This document shows positions 16,231-24,781 of a DNA stretch of 64,000 nucleotides, one piece after another (position 1 is the stretch's first letter; each line of letters opens with the position of its first letter). The DNA comes from Chloroflexota bacterium. GTDB taxonomy: Bacteria; Chloroflexota; Ktedonobacteria; Ktedonobacterales; JADMIN01. The stretch is taken from contig JAJPKE010000010.1 in assembly GCA_021323855.1 (NCBI GenBank), positions 124,001 through 188,000 on the forward strand, in the 5' to 3' direction. A program made the translations under genes and the position numbers. The notes under the pieces were generated by a model. The model did not search any database. It saw nothing but the letters and a program-made list of their open reading frames with translations, and had not been told where the DNA came from.

Positions 16231-17866
16231 GAACGTCTATCTCAAGACGTTGCGCGAGACCCGCATCGCCATTCTTGGCTGGGGCATTGGTATGGGCCTC
16301 CTCATGTATGCGGTCCTCGCCGCTGTGAATTCGCTGATTGCCACGCCAGCGGCGCGGGCCTCGCTGGTGAGCCTTGCCGACTCATTTGCGTGGCTCGCTG
16401 AGCCGGTTCATATTGACACTCCTGGCGGCTACCTCACCTGGAAATATGGCTTTACGGTGCTCGTGATCTGTATCTGGCCGCTGCTGGTGTGCAGTCGCAT
16501 TCTACGCGGCGAGGAGGAGCGCGGCTCGCTGGACGTTGTGCTGGCGACACCGCAGTCACGAGTGAGCGTTGCGTTGCAAAAGCTGGCAGCCGTGCTGACG
16601 GCGCTCCTGGGAATGGGCCTGCTGATCGGCCTGTTGACGGCGCTGGCTGGCTCACGCATCAACGCGAATTTCAACACAGGCGATGCCATTCTCTTTGGCC
16701 TGAATATCGCGTTGATCTCCGCTGTCTTCGGTTCCATCGCGCTATTTCTCTCGCAGTTCACCGAAAACCGTCGCGTGGCATCCGGCATCACCGGCGGACT
16801 CCTGGTGCTGGCCATCGCCGTGGATATGGTCCATCGCGTCATCCCCAACACCGACTGGTTTTCCCGACTCTCACCGGTCTACTACTACAACCTCAGCAAG
16901 CCACTGATTCCGAGCTACGGCACGAATGTGGGCGCACTACTCGTCATGGTGGTGCTGTGCGTCATCCTGGACGGCGCCGCCATCTGGCTCTTTGCGCGGC
17001 GCGACATTGGCAGGACGGTGGCGGGGTTCTCCTGGTTGCAGCGCCCGGAGCGCGCCATCCAACCAGCGCAGGCGCTACCGGCGAACGCCTGGTCACTGCG
17101 CTCGTTGTATACGCGCAGCCTGGCGAGGATCGTCGTTCCAACCCTGTGGTGGACGCTGGCTATTGCCGGGTTTGCCGCCTGGATGGTCGCCATTGTCAAG
17201 CAAACTGAGGGGAAACTGGCCTCGCTCGAAAATTCGTCGTACCTGGGAACATTGCTCAGCAAGGTTGGTGGAGGGAGCGCCACAGCCAATGACACCTTGC
17301 TGAGCTTCATCTTTGCCTTTCTGCCGCTGTTGCTGATGGCTTTTGCCGTCACCCAGGCGAGTAGTTGGGCCGCCGATGAGGAAGAAGGCCGGTTGGAACT
17401 GATTCTGGCGACACCGCAATCGCGCCTGCGTGTGCTGCTGGGGCGCTTCGCCGCGCTTACCACAGCCACCATTTTCATCGGCGTGCTAACGCTGGCTGCA
17501 ACGGCGATTGCTGCTGCGGCGTCCGGTCTGACACTCGACGGCGGCAATCTGGTAGCGGCGACGCTGGGCATGATTCCGCTGGGGCTGCTGGTGGCGGCTA
17601 TCGGCTATCTGCTCTCCGGCTGGCTGCGCACAGTGGTAGATACGGGCATCCTGAGCTTTCTGCTGGTCATCTGGTTCTTCATCACCTTTGTGGGGCCAGA
17701 GCTAAGCTGGCCGGATTCAACGCTCCGGTTCTCGCCGTTCTACTACTATGGCACGCCGCTGCTGCATGGTCTGTTGGTAGGTGACACCATCTTCATCCTG
17801 GCGCTTGGCGCCGTGGCGCTGGCGGTGGCGACGTGGCGCTTCATGCGCAAGGATATCGCACGCTAA
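16220..17866 (+). CDS. ABC-2 permease with two homologous halves
   Basis: This 548-residue permease starts at the ATG at 16220 after a GGAGG, inside the end of the ATPase gene. It contains about twelve hydrophobic segments in two similar halves: the first half has EERGSLDVVLATPQSRVSVA and the second EEGRLELILATPQSRLRVL, which shows an internal tandem duplication. This fits COG3559-type exporters sometimes called polyketide-antibiotic exporters. A single chain would replace the usual permease dimer. The substrate is unknown. Confidence 0.9.
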   Translation: MWFKNVYLKTLRETRIAILGWGIGMGLLMYAVLAAVNSLIATPAARASLVSLADSFAWLAEPVHIDTPGGYLTWKYGFTVLVICIWPLLVCSRILRGEEERGSLDVVLATPQSRVSVALQKLAAVLTALLGMGLLIGLLTALAGSRINANFNTGDAILFGLNIALISAVFGSIALFLSQFTENRRVASGITGGLLVLAIAVDMVHRVIPNTDWFSRLSPVYYYNLSKPLIPSYGTNVGALLVMVVLCVILDGAAIWLFARRDIGRTVAGFSWLQRPERAIQPAQALPANAWSLRSLYTRSLARIVVPTLWWTLAIAGFAAWMVAIVKQTEGKLASLENSSYLGTLLSKVGGGSATANDTLLSFIFAFLPLLLMAFAVTQASSWAADEEEGRLELILATPQSRLRVLLGRFAALTTATIFIGVLTLAATAIAAAASGLTLDGGNLVAATLGMIPLGLLVAAIGYLLSGWLRTVVDTGILSFLLVIWFFITFVGPELSWPDSTLRFSPFYYYGTPLLHGLLVGDTIFILALGAVALAVATWRFMRKDIAR

Positions 17867-17924
17867 GGGACCGCTTCAGACCTGTTCGTTTGCCATTTGC
17901 CCCCTGGTGGCTGGATACAACCAG

Positions 17925-19217
17925 CTATCGGGGGCCACTTGTCGTTGGCACATGGGTCAATTCGCCTTGCCCAGTGGGGAGATTCGCATCTGCTCCCAAT
18001 GGTTCGCTAAAGATTGCTTCAGGCGTTGGGTTCTGCTCGTTGGACGCTGCTGTTGCTCCGGCTGCGCTGTCTATTGCCTGTGTTGCTAGTGTTTCCGGCT
18101 GCCGCTTGAAGAGCGGCGAGCGTTCGGCAAAGCGGTCATAATAGACCCGCGCCATCGCATAGGCCACCGCGACGATGGGACCCGCAAAAAAGGCGCCCCA
18201 GACGCCGCTGACCTTTGCCCCAACGAGCAGTGCGGCGAAGAGAATCAGCGGATGGATGCCCATCTGCGCGCCGAAGACGCGCGGTGCAATCAATTGCATG
18301 ACGATTTGCTGCGCAATGATGAGCGCGATAATCAGCAGAATCAGGTTACGGCCAAGATCACTGGGTGAGGATTGAAGTAGGACGAGCAGCACCGGCGGCA
18401 CAATCGAGAGCGGCGGCCCAATAAATGGCAGCAGCATGATGATGCCGGAGAGCAGCCCCACGAGCAGTCCATTTGCCTGCTGGAAGGCAACCAGAATCAG
18501 CCATGTCATGATGCCGTAGGTCACGCCGATGGTCAATTGAGCGCGGAAGAATCCGCCAAATATCTGTTCGACATAGTTCTGAAATAGGCGCACATCTGGA
18601 ATCCAGACGGGCGGCAGGCGGCGCACGAAGCTCTCGACGAGCCGGTCGCCATCAAGCATCATGTAGTACGAGATGATAAGGACCAGAAAAGTATCGAAGA
18701 GAATGGTCAGGATCGAGGTGAGCAGTTGCGTCGCCGTGTTGACGGCATCGCTGGTTAGGTTCAACGTAAATTTAGGAACTTGATCGGAGATCGAGTTGAC
18801 GATAGTATGAGCGTTCTTATCGGTGAAGCCGAGATGGCGTAGAGTGACGATGAGGTTAGCATTGAGGTTATTGAGGTTGGAGGGTGAAAGCGCCTGCGTC
18901 ACCTCAGAGGCCAGCAGCTTGACCTGTGACTCGATGGAGGGAATGGTCAAGACGATGAGGCCAGAGACGACCACCAGCAGGGCGATATAGATCAGCGAAA
19001 CGGCGAAGACACGCTTCATGTGGCGTTTCTGAAGCAAGAGCGACACCGGCTCCAAGACGAAGGCGATGATCCAGGCGAGGAAGAAGAGCAGGATAACATC
19101 ACCGAGCATCACCAGGATGGACCAGATGAGATGGATGGTGAAAATCCCCAGGACGAAGACCAGCAGGCCAACCAGGAGTTGTAATGCGCGATGGCGTTCT
19201 AAGAGATCATGCGGCAT
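17925..19217 (-). CDS. AI-2E/PerM family membrane protein
   Basis: This 430-residue polytopic membrane protein has the family's layout: an N-terminal hydrophobic block (LLVFVLGIFTIHLIWSILV) and a FLAWIIAFVLEPV segment, a long soluble helical section, then SYYMMLDGDRLVESF and GLLSGIIMLLPFIGPPLS with the C-terminal GAQMGIHPLI. The C-terminal 50 residues are soluble and low-complexity. Family members move small molecules or ions; the name AI-2 exporter comes from one E. coli member and should not be taken as function. It is convergent with the ABC permease gene. Confidence 0.88.
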   Translation of the reverse strand: MPHDLLERHRALQLLVGLLVFVLGIFTIHLIWSILVMLGDVILLFFLAWIIAFVLEPVSLLLQKRHMKRVFAVSLIYIALLVVVSGLIVLTIPSIESQVKLLASEVTQALSPSNLNNLNANLIVTLRHLGFTDKNAHTIVNSISDQVPKFTLNLTSDAVNTATQLLTSILTILFDTFLVLIISYYMMLDGDRLVESFVRRLPPVWIPDVRLFQNYVEQIFGGFFRAQLTIGVTYGIMTWLILVAFQQANGLLVGLLSGIIMLLPFIGPPLSIVPPVLLVLLQSSPSDLGRNLILLIIALIIAQQIVMQLIAPRVFGAQMGIHPLILFAALLVGAKVSGVWGAFFAGPIVAVAYAMARVYYDRFAERSPLFKRQPETLATQAIDSAAGATAASNEQNPTPEAIFSEPLGADANLPTGQGELTHVPTTSGPR

Positions 19218-19586
19218 ATAGCGTTCGTCCTCTCGTCAATGAATCTCATTTCCTGGTGATAATTGGCCCGTTGTTTTCAGGTAGCCACAACGTAAGTCTG
19301 CCGGACATATAGCCAGTATCGTACCACAGTCACCTATGCAGCGCAGCCGATAGTGCCTATGTGGAAGGCTCAAACATCATGGGGACTCCAAGAGACATTT
19401 CTCCTCCGGTTGGTATTGACAGCCGTCGCCTTTTTTGCGTATCTTTCATCAGGCAGTAGCAAGTGCGCGACGATATGGATGAGCTACACGTCGCGCTGTG
19501 GTGAGCGTTTTTTGTTTGCGGCCTCATGGTACGCTGCTGGTAGCACACCTTGCGGGCGCTGAGAGGAGTGAGAGAGGAGCTGGCAG
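19218..19586. other. Intergenic region upstream of the toxin locus
   Basis: This 369-base gap separates the divergent AI-2E-type gene and the WXG100 gene. It holds TTGACA (19416-19421) and TATCTT (19440-19445) with an 18-base spacer, a plausible promoter for the plus-strand toxin locus. A 69-codon open frame at 19353-19562 has no ribosome-binding site or recognisable content, and I do not call it a gene. Confidence 0.45.
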
Positions 19587-19898
19587 ATGTCGAGCGGTGA
19601 AATAAAGTTGACTGTTCCAGAGCAACTCGATGCAATGAGCCAGGCGCATCGCGCGCATGGCGAGGCGGCGCATGCTGCGGCAGAGCAGGTCAATAGCGGA
19701 CATCAGGCGCTTCAGGGCACAACCAACTGGAGCGGGCCGGGTTTTGACGATATTAGCGGTTTCCTGAATCAGTTCGTCAGCCATCTGCATGCCTTTGGCA
19801 ATCTCAAACAGACGCTGGCCACTTCCGTCACCCAGGCCAAAGAGAATAGTGTGAACGCCAACACGACCAATGCGCAGAATCTTACCACGCAAGGGTAA
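19587..19898 (+). CDS. WXG100 (ESAT-6-like) secreted protein
   Basis: A 103-residue, mostly helical protein with the WXG turn in the middle (TTNWSGPGFDDI, Trp near residue 48) between two Ala/Gln-rich helices, the standard WXG100 length and layout. These proteins are exported by type VII (ESX-like) secretion systems, often as partners of larger effectors. It starts at an ATG after GAGGAG and lies 69 bases before a large toxin-like gene that also has a WXG-type head, so the pair may be exported together. No secretion ATPase gene lies in the window. Confidence 0.75.
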   Translation: MSSGEIKLTVPEQLDAMSQAHRAHGEAAHAAAEQVNSGHQALQGTTNWSGPGFDDISGFLNQFVSHLHAFGNLKQTLATSVTQAKENSVNANTTNAQNLTTQG

Positions 19899-19967
19899 GG
19901 TGCGTTGATGCCATAGTAAACGTTTCATTGCGGGGATGTGCTCAAGGAACTTGCGGGAGAAATGCAG

Positions 19968-21161
19968 ATGACCTGGTTCATGGATCCCATGCCTGACGGC
20001 GATACTGTTCACCAAGTGGCCGCTTCAATGCGGACGGTGCAAGGCGCTTATAGTCCGCATATCCAGACGGTGCAGACGACCCACGATCAGACGGTGATTG
20101 TATGGGGTGGCAATGACAGCACCGCCCACACTCAGGTGACGACCGCCACCCAACAGGCGTCGCAGGAGCATGCGGGCTGGCTCGTCGCGCTGGCAGATAC
20201 GTTTCAGGTGCTAGGAACGCTCCTCAAAATCATCTTTGTGCTTCAGATGGCCTGGCTGGCGATTCAAGCGGCAACCGTCATCTGGGGCATCTTTACGGCA
20301 GGGCTGGATGCGCTGGTGACTGAAGGGCCGGCAGCGGCGCTGGCCGTCGTCATCCAGGGAATGCGCCAGATGGTCGTCAGCCTGTTGACGGCGCTGGCGA
20401 AGGCGCTGGCGAGCCGGTTGGTGCAGGCAGGTGTACTTATCGGGGGTGCGACGGGGCTTGGCGTTGGCATCAACACCGTCGAGAGCCAGCATCTTTCAGG
20501 CTGGCAGGCGTTTTTGACGATTGCTGGTGATACGTTTACCGGCGCTGGCGCTGGCATGACCATTGACCTCGATCCACTGGCGCTGGCAGGCACAGGTGTT
20601 GGCGTTGGGCAGGTGGCAACACAGTCCGCGCTAGGAAACCCCACCGATGTGCAGAGCGCCTTCAACCTGATAACGTTCGATACGTTTGCCGCCAGTGGCT
20701 TTGATTCGGGGGACCCAGCGAATGGAGACCTGGGGCCAATAGAACGCAACCGTGATCTCTCGGATGAAGAAGCCTATCAGCAGTATCTGCAACGAATGGC
20801 TCAACAAGCTCAGACACCTGAGCAGTACATAGCTCAGGCGTATCAGACTGCTGAGAAATATGGAATTGATTTGACGGTTAACGGTGAGCCGGTGCAACTG
20901 GCGTTTGATCCGAATAAAGCATTGGAGAATCCAGGTGGCACGCCTGAAGGATATCCGCCAACCATTAACCTGGGACGTGGGGCGTTTACCGATGATAGAA
21001 TGCTTGGAGGCACGCTTGTACACGAAATGGTACACATACGCCAGTTAGCAGAAAATGGGTGGGTCTGGAAAGGTCTCCCAACTGAAGTAGTGGAGCCGCC
21101 GGCCTACGCTGCGCAATATGAATGGGAAGCCTGGTTTGATGCCAACTTTGGCGGCAAATAG
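19968..21161 (+). CDS. Polymorphic toxin: WXG-type head, hydrophobic middle, metalloprotease tail
   Basis: This 397-residue protein starts at the ATG at 19968, eight bases after GGGAG; earlier in-frame starts exist at 19938 and 19962. Residues 1-90 are helical with a W-x-G turn (VIVWGGNDSTAH), like type VII secretion targeting domains. Residues about 90-220 contain hydrophobic and Gly/Ala-rich segments that could help membrane passage. The C-terminal 110 residues carry a zinc-protease motif, GGTLVHEMVHIRQL (HExxH), followed by a possible third ligand in YEWEAW. The modular head and enzyme tail, and the small genes behind it, fit a contact-dependent or secreted toxin. The target is unknown. 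Confidence 0.75.
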   Translation: MTWFMDPMPDGDTVHQVAASMRTVQGAYSPHIQTVQTTHDQTVIVWGGNDSTAHTQVTTATQQASQEHAGWLVALADTFQVLGTLLKIIFVLQMAWLAIQAATVIWGIFTAGLDALVTEGPAAALAVVIQGMRQMVVSLLTALAKALASRLVQAGVLIGGATGLGVGINTVESQHLSGWQAFLTIAGDTFTGAGAGMTIDLDPLALAGTGVGVGQVATQSALGNPTDVQSAFNLITFDTFAASGFDSGDPANGDLGPIERNRDLSDEEAYQQYLQRMAQQAQTPEQYIAQAYQTAEKYGIDLTVNGEPVQLAFDPNKALENPGGTPEGYPPTINLGRGAFTDDRMLGGTLVHEMVHIRQLAENGWVWKGLPTEVVEPPAYAAQYEWEAWFDANFGGK

Positions 21162-21225
21162 CGCGTCCAATTGATGTCAAGAGCGCCAGTTGCCGAAGTT
21201 AACTATTGAGTGAAGGGAAGATCAT

Positions 21226-21606
21226 ATGGAAAGCCAGTTCCAGCGGGCAAAGGGGACGTGCGCCCAGGAGTTAGACGAGGCATACGCAAAAGTTATCAAG
21301 GATACGAAAGGATTTCTTAGCGTAGCCTGCCCTTGCTGCAAGCAAGAGTCATTGCGCGCATATTGGAGGCAGTTTGGCTTTGCCAGGTTGCCGGTTGAGA
21401 ATGGCTACCATGAATTCCGGCGCGGAACTGGCTATCTCTGGTGCCATGCCTGCAAAACGTATGGCACATGGGACGGTCTTTTGCCGTTTTGGTGGCCGAA
21501 AGAAGATCCGTTGGCGGCGCTACGTGAGCAGGGGGCGGTCAATGATGTTGATGACTACGATGCCCACTGGGATGTTATTGCCAAAGCCATCCCCTGGCGG
21601 GAATGA
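21226..21606 (+). CDS. Small zinc-ribbon-like protein, candidate immunity protein
   Basis: This 126-residue protein follows the toxin gene by 64 bases and starts after AAGGGA. It has two Cys pairs, CPCC near residues 35-38 and CHAC near residues 76-79, likely one zinc ribbon, and it is rich in Trp (WWPKED, WDGLLPFWW). I know no family for it. Position straight after a toxin suggests an immunity protein, but nothing in the sequence shows binding to the protease domain. Confidence 0.65.
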   Translation: MESQFQRAKGTCAQELDEAYAKVIKDTKGFLSVACPCCKQESLRAYWRQFGFARLPVENGYHEFRRGTGYLWCHACKTYGTWDGLLPFWWPKEDPLAALREQGAVNDVDDYDAHWDVIAKAIPWRE

Positions 21607-21639
21607 GATGGATGGAGGAACAGCATCTCGAACCAGCGC

Positions 21640-22179
21640 ATGTATATGCAAACGAACCGCTCATGTGATGGTGGGCAGGCGTATGATATCTATCTGTACT
21701 GCCGTAGCACCGGGTTGCATGCTCTCAAGCGCATTGCCATTGCCTACCACTCGCTGATGACGCCTACGGTGCAATACAAGATGCGCCAGGAACATCCAGG
21801 TTTCCTTGGGCTGAACATATCCGAGGCGCTGGCAAAAACACTCCTGGCAAGGCTGAGAGAGACGGGCGCAGATGGCGAAGTCATTGCGGCAGCGTACCAC
21901 GAGCCGCTAATCAGCGTGGATGAAGCAGCGGTGTTTGCTGAACGCTATATCGAACGCCGCCGTCAGGAGCGTTTTCCTGCGTATGATTTCGAGCCAGCGC
22001 GCCACTGGCGGCAAGGAGATCGCCCGCGCTGGTGGGGATTCTTTGCGCCTTCGCCCAAGCTCCAGGACGAGGGCCATATCCCAGGAGCCATTTTTGCCAG
22101 TGTAGATAAGCTGGACGGGCATATCTGGACCTACGAGGAGCAAGAGCAACTGGCGCGGGAGCTTGGGCAACTTGAATGA
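21640..22179 (+). CDS. Hypothetical protein in the toxin locus
   Basis: This 179-residue protein of unknown family follows in the same reading frame as the previous gene, 33 bases after its stop. It has a C-terminal acidic region (QDEGHIPGAIFASVDKLDGH) and Trp/Arg-rich segments (ARHWRQGDRPRWWGFF). Its ATG has no close ribosome-binding site; a GGAGG at 21614 is 21 bases away but only six bases before an in-frame ATC codon, so the true start is unsure. Its position suggests a cargo, immunity or specificity gene of the toxin locus. Confidence 0.55.
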   Translation: MYMQTNRSCDGGQAYDIYLYCRSTGLHALKRIAIAYHSLMTPTVQYKMRQEHPGFLGLNISEALAKTLLARLRETGADGEVIAAAYHEPLISVDEAAVFAERYIERRRQERFPAYDFEPARHWRQGDRPRWWGFFAPSPKLQDEGHIPGAIFASVDKLDGHIWTYEEQEQLARELGQLE

Positions 22180-22225
22180 CGTTGCTGTGTTTCGTTTGCC
22201 AGGCTAGCTACATTGAGTAGACGGT

Positions 22226-22852
22226 ATGCCTGATGTAGATATTCCTGATTTGGACGCACTGCTTGCAACTGACCCGTTTGTCAAACGGAGCATACTCTCT
22301 GCTGAGCAGTTGCAAGCGTTGGAGGCGAGTCTCGGTGTTACTCTGCCGCCGGATTACCGCGCGCTGGCGCTGCGCTATGATCTGGCAACTTTGGGCAGCG
22401 AAGGATTCCGGTTCGCGCCAGATCCACCGTATCTACCCCATGCTTCTGGCTATGTGCAGGCGCTGCAAGCGCAATTGGATGGGCGAAATTCGCCGTTCAT
22501 GCAGCTTTTCAACATGCGGCGAGTCATCACTGTCGGTTCATACGAAGACGAGTGTATTTTGGCGCTAGCTGTGGACACAGCAATCACGGCAGCAGGCGTG
22601 ACGACTCAACCGTATGGTTCCCTGTGGCTTTACGACCCAATGGACCCTGATCCTGCGCGCCGTGCGAGCGCAGTGTTTGATTTCGTCAGTTCCTCGTTCA
22701 CGCAGGCAGTTCATATGATGTATTACGCAAAGTATGTCATTGCTCATGCTGCTTCAGAGCAGCCCGACGAACTGTTTGCAGCATTGCAAGCCATTGACCC
22801 TGCTATTGAGCGGCATATTTTCTGGCGCGACTGGTTGAGTATGCTAAAATGA
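22226..22852 (+). CDS. SUKH/SMI1-KNR4-like immunity protein
   Basis: A 208-residue protein with an N-terminal SUKH-type start: LSAEQLQALEASLGVTLPPD then YRALALRYDLATLG, the classic 'E...LG..LP.DY..L' signature. A middle strand region follows (VITVGSYEDECILALAVD). SUKH proteins are the largest class of immunity proteins for bacterial polymorphic toxins. It ends the toxin locus, and its stop overlaps the 3' end of the ssb-like gene on the other strand by nine bases. I call it immunity with moderate confidence; its matching toxin could also be one not encoded here. Confidence 0.75.
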   Translation: MPDVDIPDLDALLATDPFVKRSILSAEQLQALEASLGVTLPPDYRALALRYDLATLGSEGFRFAPDPPYLPHASGYVQALQAQLDGRNSPFMQLFNMRRVITVGSYEDECILALAVDTAITAAGVTTQPYGSLWLYDPMDPDPARRASAVFDFVSSSFTQAVHMMYYAKYVIAHAASEQPDELFAALQAIDPAIERHIFWRDWLSMLK

Positions 22853-23215
22853 GATGCGAATTATATCGCTAGCGAGAATCTCCGGGAGACGCAAGAGTTC
22901 TCCTTCACTGCGAAATAATGTCAATACAAGCCGCCCCTCGACGCATAGGATATCTCCTTTCTGCAAGTTATCTATCCATCTTTTGGTCAATGCAGGCTCC
23001 CGACAGATCACTTGAAAGGTATCATCACCAGTCGGCCAACCATCTTGCGTACCAGGAGCGCGGAGGTCGTACACCATTCCCCAATAGGTCTGGGGATCAT
23101 CAGGGGGTGGCGGCACTGTGAGTTGGAAGCAGAGGTATTTATCTCCGCTTGGATCGTAATAATGTTCTGGATCGCCTGCAATACTGCCAATCAGCGTAAT
23201 CTTGTTATACATCAT
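22844..23215 (-). CDS. SSB-like OB-fold protein at the end of the men operon
   Basis: This 123-residue protein begins MYNKITLIGSIAGDPEHYYD and has the strand pattern of single-stranded-DNA-binding proteins (FQLTV, QVICREPALTKRW, GDILCVEGRLVL). It lacks the acidic C-terminal tail of canonical SSB, ending at DIIRISF. It starts 18 bases after menE on the same strand and so lies last in the menaquinone operon. Since housekeeping SSB normally sits between ribosomal genes, this is probably a paralogue. A role in DNA is likely, but a menaquinone role is not evident. Confidence 0.75.
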   Translation of the reverse strand: MMYNKITLIGSIAGDPEHYYDPSGDKYLCFQLTVPPPPDDPQTYWGMVYDLRAPGTQDGWPTGDDTFQVICREPALTKRWIDNLQKGDILCVEGRLVLTLFRSEGELLRLPEILASDIIRISF

Positions 23216-23233
23216 CGTCCCTTTGCGTATAGA

Positions 23234-24781
23234 TTACGAATTAGAAAGTAGCGCGGGTAATTCGCGGCGCATCAGCTTGCCGGAGGCGGTGCGCGGCAAC
23301 TGCTGGACGAAGTGAACGGCGCGCGGCAGCTTGTAGCGCGCCAACTGCCTTGCTAGGTATGCCAGTATGTCCTGCTCGCTGGCTCTTTGCCCCTCGCCTA
23401 GCACGACGAATGCTATCGGCGCCTGTCCCCAGCGTTTATCCGGCGCGCCACAGACCCCGGCCTCGGCCACGGCAGAATGCCCCAGCAGCGCCGCCTCGAT
23501 TTCGGCGGGATAGACATTCTCGCCGCCGGAGATTATCAGGTCGCTGCGGCGGTCCAGCACATAGAGATAGCCGTCTTCATCCAGATAGCCGAAGTCTCCG
23601 GTTGCAAACCAGCCATCATGAAACGCGCGCCGCGTCTCCTGTGGGCGCTCTGCGTAGCCCGGCGTGATCGTTGGACCGCGTAGCATGATTTCGCCTGCCT
23701 CGCCTGCTGGGAGCGCCTGGCCCTCTTCCACGATGCGTACCTGGACGGGCAGCAGTGGTCGTCCCGCTGAGCCGAGCTTGCGCAGCGCGTCTTCTGGCGA
23801 CAGCGTCGTTGCCTGCGAGCAGGATTCCGTCAGCCCGTAGGTCTGCGCCACTGGAAGCTGGCGGCGCGCACAATCTTCGAGCAGCGGACGCGGCGCGGGT
23901 CCGCCGCCGAGCAGCACACAACGCAGCGTAGAGGGATAGCGCCCGCCAGCATCGTCACCACGCGCATCGAGATCAGCGAGCAGCCGTTGCAACATCACGG
24001 TGACGACTGAGATGCCGCTCACCTGTTCATGCAGCAACGCGTCGTTGATGGCAGCCGCGTCGAAACGCTCGAACATCAGCACGCGCATGCCATAGATGAC
24101 GCTGCGCATTAGAATCGAGAGGCCACCAATATGAAAGAGTGGCAGGCAGGCGAGCCAGCAATCATCCGGGCGCAAGCCCAGATTGAGCGCCGAGCCGGTA
24201 GCGTTCCACCAGTGCATGCCATAGGTAATCAGCGCGCCTTTTGGTTGGCCGGTGGTGCCGGAGGTATACATGATGGCTTGCGTCGCGGCCAGATCAATCT
24301 CGCTACGTAGCGGGCTATTGGCTTCGGCCAGCGTATCAAGCGTCAGTTCGCCGTTTGCCGCCTCATGTGCCAGGGTGGCGCGGCGGAGGGCCGGAAGTTG
24401 CGCGGCGATGGCGGCTGCGGTTGTCGCCTGCGCGCCATCATGAATCAACAGCGTCGCACGAACGTCGGTGAGCTGCCAGCAAAGTTCGCTTGCCGTCAGG
24501 CGGAGATTCAGTGGCAAGAGTACCGCGCCAAGCCGGGTGAGCGCATGAACGCAGGCGGCGTAGGGCAGTCCGTTCGCGGCCAGCAACGCCACGCGGTCGC
24601 CCTCGCGCACGCCAGCAGTGGCAAGCTGGCGTGCCAGCCGAGCTGCGCGCTGGTCCAGTTCAGCGAAGGACCAGTACTCGGCGCGATCTTGAAGCGCAAT
24701 ACGCTGTGGGTAGTTGGCGGCGGCGCGGCTAAGCCAATCTGGTAAACTGATCTGACTCTGTTGGTTATTCTGTATACTCAT
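23234..24781 (-). CDS. menE: 2-succinylbenzoate-CoA ligase
   Basis: This 515-residue adenylate-forming enzyme activates o-succinylbenzoate to its CoA thioester. It has AIMYTSGTTGQPKGAL (P-loop), TYGLTESCSQ, the catalytic RRSDLIISGGENVYPAEIE, and the C-terminal LPRTASGKLMRREL with the catalytic Lys. The call rests on its family motifs plus position directly after menC, with which it overlaps by 17 bases. The ATG at 24781 lacks a strong ribosome-binding site, and an upstream in-frame ATG at 24808 is possible. Confidence 0.92.
   Translation of the reverse strand: MSIQNNQQSQISLPDWLSRAAANYPQRIALQDRAEYWSFAELDQRAARLARQLATAGVREGDRVALLAANGLPYAACVHALTRLGAVLLPLNLRLTASELCWQLTDVRATLLIHDGAQATTAAAIAAQLPALRRATLAHEAANGELTLDTLAEANSPLRSEIDLAATQAIMYTSGTTGQPKGALITYGMHWWNATGSALNLGLRPDDCWLACLPLFHIGGLSILMRSVIYGMRVLMFERFDAAAINDALLHEQVSGISVVTVMLQRLLADLDARGDDAGGRYPSTLRCVLLGGGPAPRPLLEDCARRQLPVAQTYGLTESCSQATTLSPEDALRKLGSAGRPLLPVQVRIVEEGQALPAGEAGEIMLRGPTITPGYAERPQETRRAFHDGWFATGDFGYLDEDGYLYVLDRRSDLIISGGENVYPAEIEAALLGHSAVAEAGVCGAPDKRWGQAPIAFVVLGEGQRASEQDILAYLARQLARYKLPRAVHFVQQLPRTASGKLMRRELPALLSNS

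Noticed and set aside
19353..19562. A 69-codon open frame before the WXG100 gene
   Set aside because: It has no ribosome-binding site, unusual composition and overlaps the likely promoter of the locus.
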